64,000 bases of DNA. It comes from Sophora flavescens. Taxonomy: Eukaryota; Streptophyta; Magnoliopsida; Fabales; Fabaceae. Both the position numbers and the translations under genes were made by a program. The notes beneath the pieces were generated by a model, which did no database searches, was not told the origin of the DNA, and worked only from the letters and a program-made list of their open reading frames with translations. Of this stretch, positions 26,818 through 39,700 are shown in pieces (position 1 is the stretch's first letter; the number at the start of each line of letters is the position of its first letter). Where the stretch lies: contig JAUPTC010000018.1 of NCBI GenBank assembly GCA_030762895.1, positions 1,382,691 through 1,446,690 on the forward strand, given 5' to 3'.

Positions 26818-27317
26818 NNNNNNNNNNNNNNNNNNNNNNNNNNNNNNNNNNNNNNNNNNNNNNNNNNNNNNNNNNNNNNNNNNNNNNNNNNNNNNNNNNN
26901 NNNNNNNNNNNNNNNNNNNNNNNNNNNNNNNNNNNNNNNNNNNNNNNNNNNNNNNNNNNNNNNNNNNNNNNNNNNNNNNNNNNNNNNNNNNNNNNNNNNN
27001 NNNNNNNNNNNNNNNNNNNNNNNNNNNNNNNNNNNNNNNNNNNNNNNNNNNNNNNNNNNNNNNNNNNNNNNNNNNNNNNNNNNNNNNNNNNNNNNNNNNN
27101 NNNNNNNNNNNNNNNNNNNNNNNNNNNNNNNNNNNNNNNNNNNNNNNNNNNNNNNNNNNNNNNNNNNNNNNNNNNNNNNNNNNNNNNNNNNNNNNNNNNN
27201 NNNNNNNNNNNNNNNNNNNNNNNNNNNNNNNNNNNNNNNNNNNNNNNNNNNNNNNNNNNNNNNNNNNNNNNNNNNNNNNNNNNNNNNNNNNNNNNNNNNN
27301 NNNNNNNNNNNNNNNNN
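26818..27317. other. Assembly gap, exactly 500 N
   Basis: A run of 500 N is a typical fixed-size placeholder, so its length need not reflect the missing DNA. The left flank ends at the cccaagttttgacccaa block and the right flank resumes at accaaaagcctaatttg. In the intact monomer at 27.9-28.4 kb the same two points (28055 and 28349) are separated by about 293 bp. If the register is kept, the true gap is about 293 bp plus a whole number of monomers or HOR units. Reading frames drawn across it are artefacts. Confidence 0.97.
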
Positions 27318-27559
27318 ACCAAAAGCCTAATTTGAACCCAAAACCCTAATTTTAACCCAAAGCCCTAATTTTGACCCAAAACCCTAATTCTAACCCTAGT
27401 TTTGACCCAAAATCCTTTTTTTTAACTCAACACTAATTTTAACCGTAAACCCTAATTTTGACCCTAAACCCAAAATTTGGCCCGAAACCCTGATTCTAAC
27501 CCTATTTCTGACCCAAAAACCTATTTTTAACTCAAAACCCTAATTCAAACCCTAAACCC

Positions 27560-30123
27560 TATGTTTGTCGCAAAGCCCTAATTTTAACCCAAAGCCCTAA
27601 TTTTGATCCTAAAACCCTAATTCTAACCCTATTTTCGACCCAAAACCCTATTTCAAACCCTAAACCCTAATTTTCATCAAAAACCCAAAATTTGACCCCG
27701 ATCCTAATTTTGACCTGAAACCCTAATTTTACAGAAAACCCTAATTCTAACCCAAATACTAACCCTAAGCCGTAATTTTGACTCAAAACCCTAATTTAAC
27801 CCTAAACCCTAATTTAACCCTATTTTTGACCGAAAAACCTATTTTTAACTCAAAACCCTAATTCAAACCCTAGGCCCTAATTTGTACCAAAATCCCTAAT
27901 TTTGACCTAAAACCCTAATTCTGACCCAAAACCCGAATGCTAACCTTACTTTTAACCCAAAACCCTATTTTAAACTCAAAACCTTAATTCAAACCCTAAA
28001 CCCTATCTTTGACCGAAAACCCAAATTTGGACCCAAAACCCAAGTTTTGACCCAAAACCATAATTCTAACCCTATTTTGACCCAAAACCAAAATTTTAAC
28101 CCAAAACCCAAATTCAAACCCTAAACCCCCAAAGCCCTAATTTTGACCCTAAACCCTAAATCTGACCCAGAACCCTAAATTTGACCCTAAACCCTAATTT
28201 TGACCCAAAACCCTCATTCTAGCCGTATTTTTCACCCAAAACCCTATTTTAAACTCAAAACCCTATTTCAAACCTTAAACCCTAATTTTGATCCGAAACC
28301 CTTAATTTGACCCAGAACCCTAATTTTGATCCGACACCCTAATTTTTAACCAAAAGCCTAATTTGAACCCAAAACCCTAATTTTAACCCAAAGCCCTAAT
28401 TTTGACCCAAAACCCTAATTCTAATCCTATTTTTGACCAAAAATCCTTTTTTTTTAACTCAACAATACTTATAACTGTGTACCCTAATTTTGACCCTAAA
28501 CCCAAAATTTGGCCCGAAACTCTAATTTTAACACGAAACCCTGATTCTAACCCTATTTCTGACCCAAAAACCTATTTTTAACTCAAAACCCTAATTCAAA
28601 CCCTAAACCCTATGTTTGTCGCAAAGCCCTAATTTTAACCCAAAGCCCTAATTTTGATCCTAAAACCCTAATTCTAACCCTATTTTCGACCCAAAACCTT
28701 ATTTCAAACCCTAAACCCTAATTTTCATCAAAAACCCTAAATTTGACCTCGATCCTAATTTTGACCCGAAACCCTAATTTTACAAAAAACCCTAATTCTA
28801 ACCCAAATACTAACCCTAAACCATAATATTGACTCACAACCCTAATTTAACCCTAAACCCCAATTTAACCCTATTTTTGACCCAAAAACCTATTTTAAAC
28901 TCAAAACCCTATTTCAAACCCTAAGCCCTAATTTGTACCAAAAACCCTAATTTTGACCTAAAACCCTAATTCTGACGCAAAACCCGAATTTTAACCCAAA
29001 ACCCTATTTTAAACTCAAAACCTTAATTCAAACCCTAAACCCTATCTTTGACCGAAAACCCAAATTTGGACCAAAAACCCAAGTTTTGACCCAAAACCAT
29101 AATTCTAACCCTATGTTTGTCGCAAAGCCCTAATTTTAACCCAAAGCCCTAATTTTGACCTAAAACCCTAATTCTAACCCTATTTTTGACCCAAAACCCT
29201 ATTTCAAACCCTAAACCCTAATTTTCATCAAAAACCCTAAATTTGACCCCGATCCTAATTTTGACCCGAAACCCTAATTTTACAGAAAACCCTAATTCTA
29301 ACCCAAGTACTAACCCTAAGCCGTAATTTTGACTCAAAACCCTAATTTAACCCTATTTTTGACCCAAAAACCTATTTTTAACTCAAAACCCTAATTCAAA
29401 CCCTAAGCCCTAATTTGTACCAAAAACCCTAATTTTGACCTAAAACCCTAATTCCGACCCAAAACCCGAATTCTAACCTTCATTTTAACCCAAAACCCTA
29501 CTTTAAACTCAAAACCTTAATTCAAACCCTAAACCCTATCTTTGACCGAAAACCCAAGTTTTGACCCAGAACCCAAGTTTTGACCCAAAACCATAATTCT
29601 AACCCTATTTTGACCCAAAACCAAAATTTTAACCCAAAACCCAAATTCAAACCGTAAACCCCCAAAGCCCTAATTTTGACCCTAAACCCTAAATCTGACC
29701 CAGAACCCTAAATTTGACCCTAAACCCTAATTTTGACCCAAAACCCTCATTCTAGCCGTATTTTTCTCCCAAAACCCTATTTTAAACTCAAAACCCTATT
29801 TCAAACCTTAAACCCTAATTTTGATCCGAAACCCTTAATTTGACCCAGAACCCTAATTTTGATCCGACACCCTAATTTTTAACCAAAAGCCTAATTTGAA
29901 CCCAAAACCCTAATTTTAACCCAAAGCCCTAATTTTGACCCAAAACCCTAATTCTAACCCTAGTTTTGACCCAAAATCCTTTTTTTTAACTCAACACTAG
30001 TTTTAACCGTAAACCCTAATTTTGACCCTAAACCCAAAATTTGGCCCGAAACCCTGATTCTAACCCTATTTCTGACCCAAAAACCTATTCTTAACTCAAA
30101 ACCCTAATTCAAACCCTAAACCC
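27560..30123 (+). repeat. 2.58-kb HOR, copy 1
   Basis: Three sub-units from landmark to landmark: 27560 (1,051 bp), 28611 (501 bp) and 29112 (1,012 bp). The 1,051-bp unit carries an extra ccctaaaccctaattta segment and the variants ctaggccc and cgaatgctaacc. The short unit carries aacaatactt, tgtaccctaa, gacctcgatcc and accataatattgac around its start. In this copy it is 12 bp shorter than in the others because a ccttactttt-type block near 28990 is missing. Confidence 0.85.
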
Positions 30124-32669
30124 TGTGTTTGTCGCAAAGCCCTAATTTTAACCCAAAGCCCTAATTTTGATCCTAAAACCCTAATTCTAACCCTATTTTC
30201 GACCCAAAACCCTATTTCAAACCCTAAACCCTAATTTTCATCAAAAACCCAAAATTTGACCCCGATCCTAATTTTGACCTGAAACCCTAATTTTACAGAA
30301 AACCCTAATTCTAACCCAAATACTAACCCTAAGCCGTAATTTTGACGCAAAACACTAATTTAACCCTAAACCCTAATTTAACCCTATTTTTGACCGAAAA
30401 ACCTATTTTTAACTCAAAACCCTAATTCAAACCCTAGGCCCTAATTTGTACCAAAATCCCTAATTTTGACCTAAAACCCTAATTCTGACCCAAAACCCGA
30501 ATGCTAACCTTACTTTTAACCCAAAACCCTATTTTAAACTCAAAACCTTAATTCAAACCCTAAACCCTATCTTTGACCGAAAACCCAAATTTGGACCCAA
30601 AACCCAAGTTTTGACCCAAAACCATAATTCTAACCCTATTTTGACCCAAAACCAAAATTTTAACCCAAAACCCAAATTCAAACCCTAAACCCCCAAAGCC
30701 CTAATTTTGACCCTAAACCCTAAATCTGACCCAGAACGCTAAATTTGACCCTAAACCCTAATTTTGACCCAAAACCCTCATTCTAGCCGTATTTTTCACC
30801 CAAAACCCTATTTTAAACTCAAAACCCTTTTTCAAACCTTAAACCCTAATTTTGATCCGAAACCCTTAATTTGACCCAGAACCCTAATTTTGATCTGAAA
30901 CCCTAACTTTTAACCAAAACCCTAATTTGAACCCAAAACCCTAATTTTAACCCAAAGCCCTAATTTTGACCCAAAACCCTAATTCTAACCCTATTTTTGA
31001 CCCAAAATCCTTTTTTTTTAACTCAACAATACTTTTAACCGTGTACCCTAATTTTGACCCTAAACCCAAAATTTGGCCCGAAACCCTAATTTTAACACGA
31101 AACCCTGATTCTAACCCTATTTCTGACCCAAAAACCTATTTTTAACTCAAAACCCTAATTCTAACCCTAAACCCTATGTTTGTCGCAAAGCCCTAATTTT
31201 AACCCAAAGCCCTAATTTTGATCCTAAAACCCTAATTCTAACCCTATTTTCGACCCAAAACCCTATTTCAAACCCTAAGCCCTAATTTTCATCAAAAACC
31301 CTAAATTTGACCTCGATCCTAATTTTGACCCGAAACCCTAATTTTACAAAAAACCCTAATTCTAACCCAAATACTAACCCTAAACCATAATATTGACTCA
31401 AAACCCTAATTTAACCCTAAACCCCAATTTAACCCTATTTTTGACCCAAAAACCTATTTTTAACTCAAAACCCTAATTCAAACCCTAAGCCCTAATTTGT
31501 ACCAAAAACCCTAATTTTGACCTAAAACCCTAATTCTGACGCAAAACCCGAATTTTAACCTTACTTTTAACCCAAAACCCTATTTTAAACTCAAAACCTT
31601 AATTCAAACCCTAAACCCTATCTTTGACCGAAAACCCAAATTTGGACCAAAAACCCAAGTTTTGACCCAAAACCATAATTCTAACCCTATGTTTGTCGCA
31701 AAGCCCTAATTTTAACCCAAAGCCCTAATTTTGACCTAAAACCCTAATTCTAACCCTATTTTTGACCCAAAACCCTATTTCAAACCCTAAACCCTAATTT
31801 TCATCAAAAACCCTAAATTTGACCCCGATCCTAATTTTGACCCGAAACCCTAATTTTACAGAAAACCCTAATTCTAACCCAAGTACTAACCCTAAGCCGT
31901 AATTTTGACTCAAAACCCTAATTTAACCCTATTTTTGACCCAAAAACCTATTTTTAACTCAAAACCCTAATTCAAACCCTAAGCCCTAATTTGTACCAAA
32001 AACCCTAATTTTGACCTAAAACCCTAATTCCGACCCAAAACCCGAATTCTAACCTTCATTTTAACCCAAAACCCTACTTTAAACTCAAAACCTTAATTCA
32101 AACCCTAAACCCTATCTTTGACCGAAAACCCAAGTTTTGACCCAGAACCCAAGCTTTGTCCCAAAACCATAATTCTAACCCTATTTTGACCCAAAACCAA
32201 AATTTTAACCCAAAACCCAAATTCAAACCCTAAACCCCCAAAGCCCTAATTTTGACCCTAAACCCTAAATCAGACCCAGAACCCTAAATTTGACCCTAAA
32301 CCCTAATTTTGACCCAAAACCCTATTTTAAACTCAAAACCCTATTTCAAACCTTAAACCCTAATTTTTATCCGAAACCCTTAATTTGACCCAGAACCCTA
32401 ATTTTGATCCGACACCCTAATTTTTAACCAAAAGCCTAATTTGAACCCAAAACCCTAATTTTAACCCAAAGCCCTAATTTTGACCCAAAACCCTAATTCT
32501 AACCCTAGTTTTGACCCAAAATCCTTTTTTTTTAACTCAACACTAATTTTTACCGTAAACCCTAATTTTGACCCTAAACCCAAAATTTGGCCCGAAACCC
32601 TGATTCTAACCCTATTTCTGACCCAAAAACCTATTTTTAACTCAAAACCCTAATTCAAACCCTAAACCC
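30124..32669 (+). repeat. 2.58-kb HOR, copy 2
   Basis: Sub-units at 30124 (1,051 bp), 31175 (513 bp) and 31688 (982 bp). The order of variants is the same as in the flanking copies. The third sub-unit lacks about 30 bp near 32320, where gacccaaaaccctatttt skips the usual tcattctagccg block. The landmark at 30124 reads tgtgtttgtcgc. Confidence 0.85.
31175..31687 (+). repeat. Half-length chimeric monomer class (~513 bp), type example
   Basis: In this class the block ccataattctaaccctat is followed directly by gtttgtcgcaaagccc, so the second half of the ordinary monomer (from the aaacccccaaag block through the T-tract) is missing. The same junction occurs at about 29098, 31674, 34220, 35745 and 42271. 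A shared breakpoint means that one deletion happened first and was then multiplied with the HOR. Confidence 0.85.
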
Positions 32670-35245
32670 TATGTTTGTCGCAAAGCCCTAATTTTAACCC
32701 AAAGCCCTAATTTTGATCCTAAAACCCTAATTCTAACCCTATTTTCGACCCAAAACCCTATTTCAAACCCTAAACCCTAATTTTCATCAAAAACCCAAAA
32801 TTTGACCCCGATCCTAATTTTGACCTGAAACCCTAATTTTACAGAAAACCCTAATTCTAACCCAAATACTAACCCTAAGCCGTAATTTTGACTCAAAACC
32901 CTAATTTAACCCTAAACCCTAATTTAACCCTATTTTTGACCGAAAAACCTATTTTTAACTCAAAACCCTAATTCAAACCCTAGGCCCTAATTTGTACCAA
33001 AATCCCTAATTTTGACCTAAAACCCTAATTCTGACCCAAAACCCGAATGCTAACCTTACTTTTAACCCAAAACCCTATTTTAAACTCAAAACCTTAATTC
33101 AAACCCTAAACCCTATCTTTGACCGAAAACCCAAATTTGGACCCAAAACCCAAGTTTTGACGCAAAACCATAATTCTAACCCTATTTTGACCCAAAACCA
33201 AAATTTTAACCCCAAACCCAAATTCAAACCCTAAACCCCCAAAGCCCTAATTTTGACCCTAAACCCTAAATCTGACCCAGAACCCTAAATTTGATCCTAA
33301 ACCCTAATTTTGACCCAAAACCCTCATTCTAGCCGTATTTTTCACCCAAAACCCTATTTTAAACTCAAAACCCTATTTCAAACCTTAAACCCTAATTTTG
33401 ATCCGAAACCCTTAAATGGACCCAGAACCCTAATTTTGATCCGACACCCTAATTTTTAACCAAAAGCCTAATTTGAACCCAAAACCCTAATTTTAACCCA
33501 AAGCCCTAATTTTGACCCAAAACCCTAATTCTAACCCTATTTTTGACCCAAAATCCTTTTTTTTTAACTCAACAATACTTTTAACCGTGTACCCTAATTT
33601 TGACCCTAAACCCAAAATTTGGCCCGAAACCCTAATTTTAACACGAAACCCTGATTCTAACCCTATTTCTGACCCAAAAACCTATTTTTAACTCAAAACC
33701 CTAATTCAAACCCTAAACCCTATGTTTGTCGCAAAGCCCTAATTTTAACCCAAAGCCCTAATTTTGATCCTAAAACCCTAATTCTAACCCTATTTTCGAC
33801 CCAAAACCCTATTTCAAACCCTAAGCCCTAATTTTCATCAAAAACCCTAAATTTGACCTCGATCCTAATTTTGACCCGAAACCCTAATTTTACAAAAAAC
33901 CCTAATTCTAACCCAAATACTAACCCTAAACCATAATATTGACTCAAAACCCTAATTTAACCCTAAACCCCAATTTAACCCTATTTTTGACCCAAAAACC
34001 TATTTTTAACTCAAAACCCTAATTCAAACCCTAAGCCCTAATTTGTACCAAAAACCCTAATTTTGACCTAAAACCCTAATTCTGACGCAAAACCCGAATT
34101 TTCACCTTACTTTTAACCCAAAACCCTATTTTAAACTCAAAACCTTAATTCAAACCCTAAACCCTATCTTTGACCGAAAACCCAAATTTGGACCAAAAAC
34201 CCAAGTTTTGACCCAAAACCATAATTCTAACCCTATGTTTGTCGCAAAGCCCTAATTTTAACCCAAAGCCCTAATTTTGACCTAAAACCCTAATTCTAAC
34301 CCTATTTTTGACCCAAAACCATATTTCAAACCCTAAACCCTAATTTTCATCAAAAACCCTAAATTTGACCCCGATCCTAATTTTGACCCGAAACCCTAAT
34401 TTTACAGAAAACCCTAATTCTAACCCAAGTACTAACCCTAAGCCGTAATTTTGACTCAAAACCCTAATTTAACCCTATTTTTGACCCAAAAACCTATTTT
34501 TAACTCAAAACCCTAATTCAAACCCTAAGCCTTAATTTGTACCAAAAACCCTAATTTTGACCCAAAACCCTAATTCCGACCCAAAACCCGAATTCTAACC
34601 TTCATTTTAACCCAAAACCCTACTTTAAACTCAAAACCTTAATTCAAACCCTAAACCCTATCTTTGACCGAAAACCCAAGTTTTGACCCAGAACCCAAGC
34701 TTTGTCCCAAAACCATAATTCTAACCCTATTTTGACCCAAAACCAAAATTTTAACCCAAAACCCAAATTCAAACCCTAAACCCCCAAAGCCCTAATTTTG
34801 ACCCTAAACCCTAAATCTGACCCAGAACCCTAAATTTGACACTAAACCCTAATTTTGACCCAAAACCCTCATTCTAGCCGTATATTTCACCCAAAACCCT
34901 ATTTTAAACTCAAAACCCTATTTCAAACCTTAAACCCTAATTTTGATCCGAAACCCTTAATTTGACCCAGAACCCTAATTTTGATCCGACACCCTAATTT
35001 TTAACCAAAAGCCTAATTTGAACCCAAAACCCTAATTTTAACCCAAAGCCCTAATTTTGACCCAAAACCCTAATTCTAACCCTAGTTTTGACCCAAAATC
35101 CTTTTTTTTAACTCAACACTAATTTTTACCGTAAACCCTAATTTTGACCCTAAACCCAAAATTTGGCCCGAAACCCTGATTCTAACCCTATTTCTGACCC
35201 AAAAACCTATTTTTAACTCAAAACCCTAATTCAAACCCTAAACCC
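32670..35245 (+). repeat. 2.58-kb HOR, copy 3 (full length, 2,576 bp)
   Basis: Sub-units at 32670 (1,051 bp), 33721 (513 bp) and 34234 (1,012 bp). This is the most complete copy and the best reference for the family. It shares caagctttgtccc near 34697 with copy 2 (32152) but not with copy 1, so copies 2 and 3 are the closer pair in that block. Confidence 0.85.
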
Positions 35246-36741
35246 TATGTTTGTCGCAAAGCCCTAATTTTAACCCAAAGCCCTAATTTTGATCCTAAAA
35301 CCCTAATTCTAACCCTATTTTCGACCCAAAACCCTATTTCAAACCCTAAACACTAATTTTCATCAAAAACCCTAAATTTGACCCCGATCCTAATTTTGAC
35401 CCGAAACCCTAATTTTACAAAAAACCCTAATTCTAACCCAAATACTAACCCTAAGCCATAATTTTGACTCAAAACCCTAATTTAACCCCAAACCCTAATT
35501 TAACCCTATTTTTGACCCAAAAACCTATTTTTAACTCAAAACCCTAATTCAAACCCTAAGTAATAATTTGTACAAAAAACCATAATTTTTAACTAAAACC
35601 CTAATTCTGACCCAAAACCCGAATTCTAACCTTACTTTTAACCCAAAACCCTATTTTAAACTCAAAACCTTAATTCAAACCCTAAACCCTATCTTTGACC
35701 GAAAACCCAAATTTGGACCCAAAACCCAAGTTTTGACTCAAAACCATAATTCTAACCCTATGTTTGTCAAAGCCTAATTTTAACCCAAGCCTAATTTTGA
35801 CCTAAAACCCTAATTCTAACCTATTTTTGACCCAAAACCCTATTTCAAACCCTAAACCCTAATTTTCATCAAAACCCTAAATTTGACCCAACTTAATTTT
35901 GACCCCCTAATTTTTAATAAAACCCTAATTTACTAAAACCCTAATTTAACCCTAAGCCCTAATTTTTGACTCAAAACCCTAATTTAACCCTATTTTTGAC
36001 CCAAAAACCTATTTTTAACTCAAAACCCTAATTCAAACCCTACGCCTTAATTTGTACCAAAAACCCTAATTTTCACCCAAAACCCTAATTTACACCCAAA
36101 ACCCGAATTCTAACCTTCATTTTAAAACCCAAAACCCTACTTTAAACTCAAAACCTTAATTCAAACCCTAAACCCTATCTTTGACGAAACCAAGTTGACC
36201 CAAACCCATTTGTCCCAAAACCATAATTCTAACCCTATTTTGACCCAAAACCAAAATTTTAACCCAAAACCCAAATTCAAACCCTAAACCCCAAAGCCCT
36301 AATTTTGACCCTAAACCCTAAATTTGACCCCTAACCCTAAATTTGACCCTAAACCCTAATTTTGACCCAAAACCCTCATTCTAGGTAATTTCACCCAAAA
36401 CCCTATTTTAAACTCAAAACCCTATTTCAAACCTTAAACCCTAATTTTGATCCGAAACCCTTAATTTGACCCAGAACCCTAATTTTGATCCGACACCCTA
36501 ATTTTTAACCAAAAGCCTAATTTGAACCCAAAACCCTAATTTTAACCCAACGCCTAATTTTGACCCAAAACCCTAATTCTAACCCTAATTTTGACCCAAA
36601 ATCCTTTTTTTAACTCAACACTAATTTTTAAACTCAAAACCCTAATTTTGACCCTAAACCCTAAATTTGGCCCAAACCCATTCTAACCTTTTCACCAAAA
36701 ACCTATTTTTAACTCAAAACCCTAATTCAAACCCTAAACCC
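35246..36741 (+). repeat. 2.58-kb HOR, shortened and degraded copy 4
   Basis: Landmarks at 35246, 35759 and 36742 give sub-units of 513 and 983 bp; the 1,051-bp unit is absent or fused into the first one, whose left part looks like a hybrid of the long and short classes. From about 35.76 to 36.68 kb there are many small deletions (tgacgaaaccaagttgaccc near 36183, ctaggtaatttcaccc near 36383), so part of the divergence may be consensus error. Confidence 0.7.
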
Positions 36742-39700
36742 TATGTTTGTCGCAAAGCCCTAATTTTAACCCAAAGCCCTAATTTTGATCCTAAAACCCT
36801 AATTCTAACCCTATTTTCGACCCAAAACCCTATTTCAAACCCTAAACCCTAATTTTCATCAAAAACCCAAAATTTGACCCCGATCCTAATTTTGACCTGA
36901 AACCCTAATTTTACAGAAAACCCTAATTCTAACCCAAATACTAACCCTAAGCCGTAATTTTGACTCAAAACCCTAATTTAACCCTATTTTTGACCGAAAA
37001 ACCTATTTTTAACTCAAAACCCTAATTCAAACCCTAGGCCCTAATTTGTACCAAAATCCCTAATTTTGACCTAAAACCCTAATTCTGACCCAAAACCCGA
37101 ATGCTAACCTTACTTTTAACCCAAAACCCTATTTTAAACTCAAAACCTTAATTCAAACCCTAAACCCTATCTTTGACCCAAAACCAAAATTTGGACCCAA
37201 AACCCAAGTTTTGACCCAAAACCATAATTCTAACCCTATTTTGACCCAAAACCAAAATTTTAACCCAAAACCCAAATTCAAACCCTAAACCCCCAAAGCC
37301 CTAATTTTGACCCTAAACCCTAAATCTGACCCAGAACCCTAAATTTGACCATAAACCCAAATTTTGACCCAAAACCCTAATTCTAACCGTATTTTTCACC
37401 CAAAACCCTACTTTAAACTCAAAACCCTATTTCAAACCTTAAACCCTAATTTTGATCCGAACCCTTAATTTGACCCAGAACCCTAATTTTGATCCGACAC
37501 CCTAATTTTTAACCAAAAGCCTAATTTGAACCCAAAACCCTAATTTTAACCCAAAGCCCTAATTTTGACCCAAAACCCTAATTCTAACCCTATTTTTGAC
37601 CCAAAATCCTTTTTTTTTAACTCAACACTAATTTTAACCGTAAACCCTAATTTTGACCCTAAACCCAAAATTTGGCCCGAAACCCTGATTCTAACCCTAT
37701 TTCTGACCCAAAAACCTATTTTTAACTCAAAACCCTAATTCAAACCCTAAACCCTATGTTTGTCGCAAAGCCCTAATTTTAACCCAAAGCCCTAATTTTG
37801 ATCCCAAAACCCTAATTCTAACCCTATTTTCGACCCAAAACCCTATTTCAAACCCTAAACCCTAATTTTCATCAAAAACCCAAAATTTGACCCCGATCCT
37901 AATTTTGACCTGAAACCCTAATTTTACAGAAAACCCTAATTCTAACCCAAATACTAACCTTAAGCCGTAATTTTGACTCAAAACCCTAATTTAACCCTAA
38001 ACCCTAATTTAACCCTATTTTTGACCGAAAAACTTATTTTTAACTCAAAACCCTAATTCAAACCCTAGGCCCTAATTTGTACCAAAATCCCTAATTTTGA
38101 CCTAAAACCCTAATTCTGACCCAAAACCCGAATGCTAACCTTACTTTTAACCCAAAACCCTATTTTAAACTCAAAACCTTAATTCAAACCCTAAACCCTA
38201 TCTTTGACCGAAAACCCAAATTTGGACCCAAAACACAAGTTTTGACCCAAAACCATAATTCTAACCCTAATTCTAACCGTATTTTTTACCCAAAACCCTA
38301 CTTTAAACTCAAAACCCTATTTCAAACCTTAAACCTTAATTTTGATCAGAAACCCTTAATTTGACCCAGAACCCTAATTTTGATCCGAAACCCTAATTTT
38401 TAATAAAACCCTAATTTGAACCCAAAACCCTAATTTTAACCCAAACCCCTATTTTTGACCCAAAACCCTAATTCTAACCCTATTTTTGACCCAAAATCCT
38501 TTTTTTAACTCAACACTAATTTAAACCGTAAACCCTAATTTTGACCCTAAACCCAAAATTTGGCCCGAAACCCTAATTTTAACACGAAACCCTAATTGTA
38601 ACCCTATTTTTGACCAAAAAACCTATTTTTAACTCAAAACCCTAATTCAAACCCTAAACCCTATGTTGGTCGCAAAGCCCTAATTTTAACCCAAAGCCCT
38701 AATTTTGATCCTATTACCCTATTTTTGACCCAAAACCCTATTTCAAACCCTAAACCCAAATTTTCATCAAAAACCCTAAATTTGACCCCGATCCTAATTT
38801 TGACCCGAAACCCTAATTTTACATAAAACCCTAATTCTAACCCAAATACTAACCCTAAGCCGTAATTTTGACTCAAAACCCTAATTTAACCCTTTTTTTG
38901 ACCAAAAACCGATTTTTAACTCAAAACCCTAATTCAAACCCTAGGCCCTAATTTGTACCAAAATCCCTAATTTTGACCTAAAACCCTAATTCTGACCCAA
39001 AACCCGAATGCTAACCTTACTTTTAACCCAAAACCCTATTTTAAACTCAAAACCTTAATTCAAACCCTAAACCCTATCTTTGACCGAAAACCCATATTTG
39101 GACCCCCAAACCCAAGTTTTGACCCAAAACCATAATTCTAACCCTATTTTGACCCAAAACCAAAAATTTAACAAAAATTCAAACCTAACCCCAAAAATTT
39201 GACAAAAAATAAACCTAATTTTGACCCAAAACCCTAATTCTAACCGTATTTTTTACCCAAAACCCTACTTTAAACTCAAAACCCTATTTCAAACCTTAAA
39301 CCTTAATTTTGATCGGAAACCCTTAATTTGACCCAGAACCCTAATTTTGATCCGAAACCCTAAATTTTAATAAAACCCTAATTTGAACCCAAAACCCTAA
39401 TTTTAACCCAAAGCCCTAATTTTGACCCAAAACCCTAATTCTAACCCTATTTTTGACCCAAAATCCTTTTTTTAACTCAACACTAATTTAAACCGTAAAC
39501 CCTAATTTTGACCCTAAACCCAAAATTTGGCCCAAAACCCTAATTTTAACACGAAACCCTAATTGAAACCCTATTTTTGACCAAAAAACCTATTTTTAAC
39601 TCAAAACCCTAATTCAAACCCTAAACCCTATGTTGGTCGCAAAGCCCTAATTTTAACCCAAAGCCCTAATTTTGATCCTATTACCCTATTTTTGACCCAA

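Noticed and set aside
26768..27330. Open frames of about 180 codons on both strands
   Set aside because: Almost entirely unknown residues: they run through the 500-N gap.
36667..36852. Plus-strand frames of 61-70 codons at 36667-36852 and 41671-41883
   Set aside because: Asn/Pro/Thr-rich translation of the C-rich repeat with no recognisable domain. Both sit at irregular junctions where stop codons happen to be lost.
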